A DNA stretch of 28,127 nucleotides, from positions 1 through 28,127 of the forward strand of contig JBCBSN010000025.1 of assembly GCA_039819225.1 (NCBI GenBank). Direction: 5' to 3'. Below the pieces are notes generated by a model. The model made no database searches, was not told the origin of the DNA, and saw nothing but the letters and a program-made list of their open reading frames with translations. Both the position numbers and the translations under genes were made by a program. Origin of the DNA: Ulvibacterium sp039819225. Lineage in GTDB: Bacteria; Bacteroidota; Bacteroidia; Flavobacteriales; Flavobacteriaceae. Below, one piece after another: positions 24,668-28,127 of this stretch (position 1 is the first letter of the stretch; the number at the start of each line of letters is the position of its first letter).

Positions 24668-25758
24668 TGGGGCTGGGAAAACGGATTCTTTCGGTAGATA
24701 TTTTTCGGGGAATGACCATAGTCCTTATGATTTTGGTAAATACCCCGGGCACTTGGTCCGCCGTATACCCGCCCTTGCTCCATGCAGAATGGCATGGGTA
24801 TACCCCAACCGATTTGGTTTTCCCTTTTTTTCTGTTTATCGTAGGGACCTCCATCGTTTTTGCTTACAAGAACAGGACAGGCAATTCCAAGACCTATAAA
24901 AAAATAAGTATCCGCGCCTTAAAGTTGATAGGGCTAGGGCTCTTTTTAGGAGCCTTCACGCTAAGTTTTCCATTTGTAAAGGATTTTGCTGATATTCGTT
25001 TTCCCGGTGTCCTACAGCGTATTGGAGTAGTGTTCTTTTTTGCCGCTATTCTGTTCCTTAACGTTAACTGGAAGACCTTGGTTGGGATTTGTACCTTTTT
25101 GCTTATCGGGTACTGGCTCTTAATAGGGTTTGTACCGGTAGAGGGTATGGAATCTACCTATGAGCGCGCTCCCAACAACCTGGCCAATTGGTTGGATGTC
25201 CAGATTTTTGGCTCCCACAATTATAAGCCGGACTATGACCCGGAAGGGCTGCTAAGTACCGTCCCCTCGATCTGTAGTGCCCTTTTGGGCATTTTTACAG
25301 GATTGGTCTTAACTTCCGAACAGCAAAAGAAGGCTACGATTTTAATGGGTATGGGAGGTGCTTTTTTAATTCTTGGGCATTTATGGGATTTGGTGTTCCC
25401 CATTAACAAGGCCCTATGGACCAGCAGTTTTGTACTGGTTACGGCAGGATGGGCCAATCTTTTTCTCGCCTTTATCTATTACCTTACCGATGTTAGGGGA
25501 ATTCAATTTGGCAGCATCTTCCGCTATGCCGGGGCCAATGCCATCGTGGTATACTTTTTATCCAGCTTTATTTCCAAGGTCTTCGGTATGATAAAGGTTG
25601 GGGATACCTCTTTTCATGGGTGGTTGTTCCATACCCTTTATGTCCATGACTTTATGTCCCTACAACTCTCCTCGCTATTGTATGGCCTTACCGTAGTGGC
25701 CTTTTACTGTCTGTTGGCCTACGTGCTCTATCAAAAGAAGATATTTATTAAAGTGTAA
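24667..25758 (+). CDS. NagX/HGSNAT-like membrane acyltransferase family protein (DUF5009/COG4299), 363 aa
   Basis: Polytopic membrane protein with about 10 hydrophobic segments. It starts RILSVDIFRGMTIVLMILVN and has the hallmark LLHAEWHGYTPTDLVFPFF (about residues 37-55; H39 and H43 visible). This family includes bacterial NagX and the catalytic part of heparan-alpha-glucosaminide N-acetyltransferase, which acetylates terminal glucosamine across a membrane. Bacterial members are often found in N-acetylglucosamine or other sugar-use loci, where their biochemical role is not settled. The overlap with the SSS symporter gene makes a two-gene operon likely: import of a sugar and its modification or handling at the membrane. 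Confidence 0.85.
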   Translation: MGLGKRILSVDIFRGMTIVLMILVNTPGTWSAVYPPLLHAEWHGYTPTDLVFPFFLFIVGTSIVFAYKNRTGNSKTYKKISIRALKLIGLGLFLGAFTLSFPFVKDFADIRFPGVLQRIGVVFFFAAILFLNVNWKTLVGICTFLLIGYWLLIGFVPVEGMESTYERAPNNLANWLDVQIFGSHNYKPDYDPEGLLSTVPSICSALLGIFTGLVLTSEQQKKATILMGMGGAFLILGHLWDLVFPINKALWTSSFVLVTAGWANLFLAFIYYLTDVRGIQFGSIFRYAGANAIVVYFLSSFISKVFGMIKVGDTSFHGWLFHTLYVHDFMSLQLSSLLYGLTVVAFYCLLAYVLYQKKIFIKV

Positions 25759-25863
25759 TGAGGTTTGTAGGGAATGTAGGCGAACGAAGACGGAAGTTTC
25801 AAAACCTGACATCCCGAACGCCTAGCATTAACCAGTGGCGGTTCGCGGCTGTTTTTTTCCAGA

Positions 25864-25897
25864 CTTGAAACTGAAACCTCAAACCTGGAACCTTAAA
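25864..25897. repeat. Short degenerate heptamer tract
   Basis: Five consecutive units CTTGAAA, CTGAAA, CCTCAAA, CCTGGAA, CCTTAAA follow one another just beyond the ribE stop. Degenerate heptamer runs of this kind are, from memory, common between genes in Flavobacteriia. A weak hairpin before a seven-T run (about 25831-25858) may end the plus-strand operon. Confidence 0.4.
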
Positions 25898-25902
25898 CCC
25901 GA

Positions 25903-26493
25903 CTACCCCCTTAGTTCCAATAGCCGTGCCACGTACTTCCCGATGACATCAAATTCCAGGTTCACTTTTGAACCTGCTTTGTAGGCGTGGAAACGAGTGT
26001 GTTCATAGGTGTACGGTATAATGGCCACATCAAAGGTGTTCCCGCGGGAATTTACCACAGTAAGACTAACCCCGTCCACCGTTATGGAACCCTTTTCAAT
26101 GGTGGGGTTGTTTTGGGAAGGGTCATAGGAAAAGGAAAAAACCCAGCTCCCGTCCATTTCCGCTACACCTGTGCAGTTAGCCGTTTGATCTACATGACCT
26201 TGCACAATATGGCCGTCTAGACGGGATCCCAGGACCATGGCCCGTTCCAGATTTACCGAATCCCCAAGGTTTAAATCTCCTAGATTGCTCTTTTGTAGGG
26301 TCTCTTCAATGGCCGTAACCGTATATGCCTTTTCATCCTGCGAAACCACGGTGAGGCAGACCCCGTTATGCGCAATGCTTTGATCAATTTGCAATTCCTT
26401 GGCCAAGGGGGTGCTTATGGTGATATGAAGGTTGCTCCCTTCTCTTTCCAGATGGGCTACCTTGCCCAGGGCTTCAATAATTCCGGTGAACAT
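25903..26493 (-). CDS. ribE: Riboflavin synthase alpha subunit, 196 aa
   Basis: Catalyses dismutation of two 6,7-dimethyl-8-ribityllumazine molecules to riboflavin, in the cytoplasm, as a trimer. The start at 26493 gives the family N-terminus MFTGIIEALG; the longer frame upstream has no family match. Two tandem lumazine-binding domains (about 1-96 and 97-196) show the paired motifs NGVCLTV (43-49) and DGVSLTV, and GSRLDGHIVQGHVD (89-102) lies at their junction. Length is normal (about 195-215). It is divergent from pdxA over 58 bp, with opposing promoter boxes in the gap. The pairing of ribE and pdxA near the DUF177/rpmF/fabH locus is familiar in Flavobacteriia (recalled). Confidence 0.95.
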   Translation of the reverse strand: MFTGIIEALGKVAHLEREGSNLHITISTPLAKELQIDQSIAHNGVCLTVVSQDEKAYTVTAIEETLQKSNLGDLNLGDSVNLERAMVLGSRLDGHIVQGHVDQTANCTGVAEMDGSWVFSFSYDPSQNNPTIEKGSITVDGVSLTVVNSRGNTFDVAIIPYTYEHTRFHAYKAGSKVNLEFDVIGKYVARLLELRG

Positions 26494-26510
26494 GTTCCGC
26501 TTAAATTGAG

Positions 26511-26518
26511 TAGTTTTG
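26511..26518 (+). promoter_or_regulatory. -7 box TAGTTTTG for pdxA
   Basis: A perfect TAnnTTTG, 33 bp before the ATG at 26552. It contains the TTG at 26516 that would otherwise allow a longer frame, so it argues against that start. A palindromic TAAATTTA at 26524-26531 is a weaker candidate for the opposing ribE promoter. Confidence 0.55.
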
Positions 26519-26551
26519 TGCGATAAATTTAAGGATAAAGCCAAAGAAAGT

Positions 26552-27598
26552 ATGCAGGAAACCCCAAAAATAAAGCTTGGAATTTCTATAGGGGATATCA
26601 ATGGCATTGGATGTGAAGTGATACTCAAGACGTTTGAGGATTCACGGATGCTGGACTTTTGTACACCTGTAATCTTTGCCTCAAACAAAATCATCTCCTT
26701 TCAGAAAAACGAACTGAAGATTTCGCTCAAATATCAAGGGGTCCAGGTTGCCTCAAAGGCCATTTCTGGAAAGATCAATGTGGTGAATGTTTGGAAGGAG
26801 GTGCCGCAGATGACATTTGGGCAAGAGACTGTGGAAGGGGGAAAATATGCCCTTAGGTCTCTTAAGGCGGCCGTTAATGCGTTAAAACAGAATTATATAG
26901 ATGTTTTGGTCACAGCACCCATCAACAAGAATAATATACAGTCCGATGATTTTAAGTTTCCCGGCCATACGGATTTCCTAGCCCAGGAATTGGAGGGGGA
27001 AAGTCTTATGTTCATGGTTGCCGATGATCTAAAAGTAGGTCTCCTCACGGATCATGTAGCGGTCAAAGATGTCCCGGCGGCCATTAACCCCATCCTGATC
27101 CGTACCAAGGTACGTACCATGGAAAAATCTTTGCAAATGGATTTTGGCGTCCGCAAACCCAAGGTGGCGGTTTTGGGAATCAACCCGCATAGCGGGGATA
27201 ACGGAGTCATTGGTAAGGAAGATGATGAGGTGCTTAAACCCGTAATTCGGGAGATGGCCAATGCCGGCCATTTGGTTTTTGGCCCGTATTCCGCGGATAG
27301 TTTTTTTGGCTCCGATGCGTATCGGAATTTTGACGCCGTTCTTGCGGCTTATCACGATCAGGGACTGATTCCCTTTAAAACGTTGTCCTTTGGGAAAGGG
27401 GTAAATTTTACCGCAGGGCTTTCCAAGGTGCGCACTTCCCCGGATCATGGGACGGCCTATGAGATTGCGGGAAAAGGAAAGGCGGACCATAGTTCTTTTA
27501 AGGAAGCAGTTTTTACGGCCCTTCAGATTTATAGAAATCGGGAGGAATACAGGGAACTTACCGGTAACCCGCTTAAAAAACAGAAAGTAAGGCGATAG
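26552..27598 (+). CDS. pdxA: 4-hydroxythreonine-4-phosphate dehydrogenase, 348 aa
   Basis: NAD-dependent oxidation of 4-phosphohydroxy-threonine in DXP-dependent pyridoxal phosphate synthesis; a metal-dependent cytoplasmic dimer. Visible motifs are ISIGDINGIG (11-20, the counterpart of GDPAGIG), VTAPINK, FPGHTDFLA with a metal-ligand His, LLTDHVAV, GINPHSGDNG, AYHDQGLIPFK with the second His, and RTSPDHGTAYEIAGKGKAD with the third. Length is close to the family norm of about 330-350. The start at 26552 is preferred over an upstream TTG because that TTG lies inside the promoter box and the family begins just before KIKLGISIGD. Confidence 0.95.
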   Translation: MQETPKIKLGISIGDINGIGCEVILKTFEDSRMLDFCTPVIFASNKIISFQKNELKISLKYQGVQVASKAISGKINVVNVWKEVPQMTFGQETVEGGKYALRSLKAAVNALKQNYIDVLVTAPINKNNIQSDDFKFPGHTDFLAQELEGESLMFMVADDLKVGLLTDHVAVKDVPAAINPILIRTKVRTMEKSLQMDFGVRKPKVAVLGINPHSGDNGVIGKEDDEVLKPVIREMANAGHLVFGPYSADSFFGSDAYRNFDAVLAAYHDQGLIPFKTLSFGKGVNFTAGLSKVRTSPDHGTAYEIAGKGKADHSSFKEAVFTALQIYRNREEYRELTGNPLKKQKVRR

Positions 27599-27667
27599 GG
27601 CCGTCGCTTCGTCAAAAAGCCCCAATTTTTAAAGTACCGCCCGATTAAGGATTTGGGAACCTACTTG

Positions 27668-27697
27668 TTGGTGTTTACTAAAATAATAGTATCTTTG
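27668..27697 (+). promoter_or_regulatory. Complete Bacteroidota-type promoter, TTG-N19-TATCTTTG
   Basis: TTG at 27668-27670, 19 bases, then TATCTTTG at 27690-27697. This fits the -33/-7 consensus (TTG, 17-23 bases, TAnnTTTG) well. It would start a transcript near 27705 with a leader of about 60 bases before the DUF177 gene. Confidence 0.7.
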
Positions 27698-27764
27698 CAC
27701 CCGCCAGAATTGGATATGCCATCATTGTCCGATTCCCGGCTTAGGTTACTAAAGTGTTGGTACG

Positions 27765-28004
27765 ATGAAACACAGGGAATATGTTATTCCTTTCTCTGGA
27801 TTGAAGCTGGGAAAGCACGATTTTGCCTATACGATTGACAACAGGTTCTTTGATTCTTTTGGATACGAAGAGTTCAACGAAGCGGACATTAAGGTGTTGG
27901 CACAACTGAACAAAATGAGCACTATGCTGGAGCTGAAATGCCAGGCGCAAGGAACGGTAAACGTGGATTGCGATCTTACCAGAGAACCTTTTGACCAACC
28001 TATT
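27765..28004 (+). CDS. DUF177 (YceD-like) protein, N-terminal part, cut by the chimeric window end
   Basis: MKHREYVIPFSGLKLGKHDF and GTVNVDCDLTREPFDQPI match the N-terminal half of the flavobacterial DUF177/YceD protein, which is normally about 170-180 residues and is encoded just before rpmF. In E. coli YceD has been linked to 23S rRNA and ribosome assembly. Here homology stops after residue 80 (DQPI, ending 28004). The frame then runs through WRPPP into a TGA at 28020 that belongs to unrelated DNA. The short 85-aa product is therefore an artefact of the joint and not a real truncated gene, unless the joint is genomic. Confidence 0.85.
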
Positions 28005-28127
28005 TGGAGACCTCCCCCATGACTAATCACCCTTACACACCAGCCTTGTCAGTATTGCCATCTGAATTAGACCCACAACTGCTGACTAATCATGTGGCTG
28101 TCATCATGGATGGCAATGGTCTTTGGG
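28005..28127. other. Foreign segment at the window end (probable chimeric joint)
   Basis: From about 28002-28007 the sequence no longer continues DUF177. The TGA at 28020-28022 overlaps the ATG at 28019 (ATGA), an arrangement typical of two coupled genes. The joined piece thus seems to carry the last codons of one gene and the start of uppS from another genome, in a context unlike flavobacterial gene order, where rpmF should follow. Confidence 0.7.
28019..28127 (+). CDS. uppS: Isoprenyl (undecaprenyl) diphosphate synthase, N-terminal 36 residues, cyanobacterial type
   Basis: The partial frame ends LPSELDPQLLTNHVAVIMDGNGLW. HVAVIMDGNG is the N-terminal active-site motif of cis-prenyltransferases, whose Asp binds Mg-diphosphate. 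The leader LPSELDPQLL resembles cyanobacterial UppS starts (LP-x-LD), not flavobacterial ones; this is by recall. The residue after GNG is Leu where the family has a diphosphate-binding Arg; a single base change in the last dozen bases would explain it and may be a read-end error. The gene is cut by the window end. Confidence 0.65.
   Translation, partial: MTNHPYTPALSVLPSELDPQLLTNHVAVIMDGNGLW

Noticed and set aside
26516..26551. A TTG start giving pdxA 12 more residues
   Set aside because: The TTG lies inside the TAGTTTTG promoter box and the extra residues do not resemble the family.
26494..26694. A 67-residue N-terminal extension of ribE
   Set aside because: Riboflavin synthase begins with MFTG, which is at 26493; the extension overlaps pdxA on the other strand.

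Overview
The window looks like a fragment of a marine Flavobacteriaceae (Bacteroidota) genome. Reasons: TonB-dependent receptor with STN and carboxypeptidase-like domains next to a FecI/FecR pair, tandem MacB/FtsX-type permeases, DUF5690, TIGR03364-like and DUF5009-type families, the order ribE / pdxA / DUF177, and several -7 boxes of the Bacteroidota form TAnnTTTG. No tRNA, rRNA or CRISPR array was seen. Both ends look like contig ends. Base 1 lies inside a repeated permease segment. The last ~120 bases resemble a cyanobacterial uppS start and break the flavobacterial DUF177 gene.

Layout. (1) 1-9038: at least four co-directional FtsX/MacB-type ABC permeases (the first is only a C-terminal piece) followed by one MacB/LolD-like ATPase. 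The spacers hold several families of palindromic repeats. (2) 9055-14350: an ECF sigma factor (minus strand) opposite a FecR anti-sigma factor and an STN-type TonB-dependent receptor, closed by a rho-independent terminator. (3) 14834-20342: a secreted purple-acid-phosphatase-like phosphoesterase, a divergent HTH-cupin regulator that starts with TTG, and a tightly overlapping minus-strand operon of DUF5690 MFS transporter, FAD oxidoreductase and phosphonatase-like HAD hydrolase. (4) 20740-25758: a kelch-repeat lipoprotein, a 161-bp MITE-like element, a TauE/SafE permease, and an SSS symporter coupled to a NagX/HGSNAT-like membrane protein. (5) 25903-28022: ribE divergent from pdxA, then a DUF177 gene cut by the chimeric end.

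How the genes may work together. Block 3 is the most interesting. The HAD protein keeps the phosphonatase-type DxAGT nucleophile motif and a cap lysine placed like the Schiff-base lysine of PhnX. Its partner is an amine-oxidase-like FAD enzyme of the kind proposed to act on aminophosphonates. With a transporter and an HTH-cupin regulator, this suggests a compact route for an aminophosphonate: import, oxidative deamination, C-P cleavage. The adjacent secreted phosphoesterase, and possibly the TonB receptor, could supply substrate from phosphonolipids or phosphonoglycans; that last link is inference. Block 4 (kelch, SSS, NagX-like) fits uptake of a sugar, possibly an amino sugar. Block 1 is probably an export or mechanotransmission ABC system whose permeases share one ATPase and show mosaic sequence conservation.
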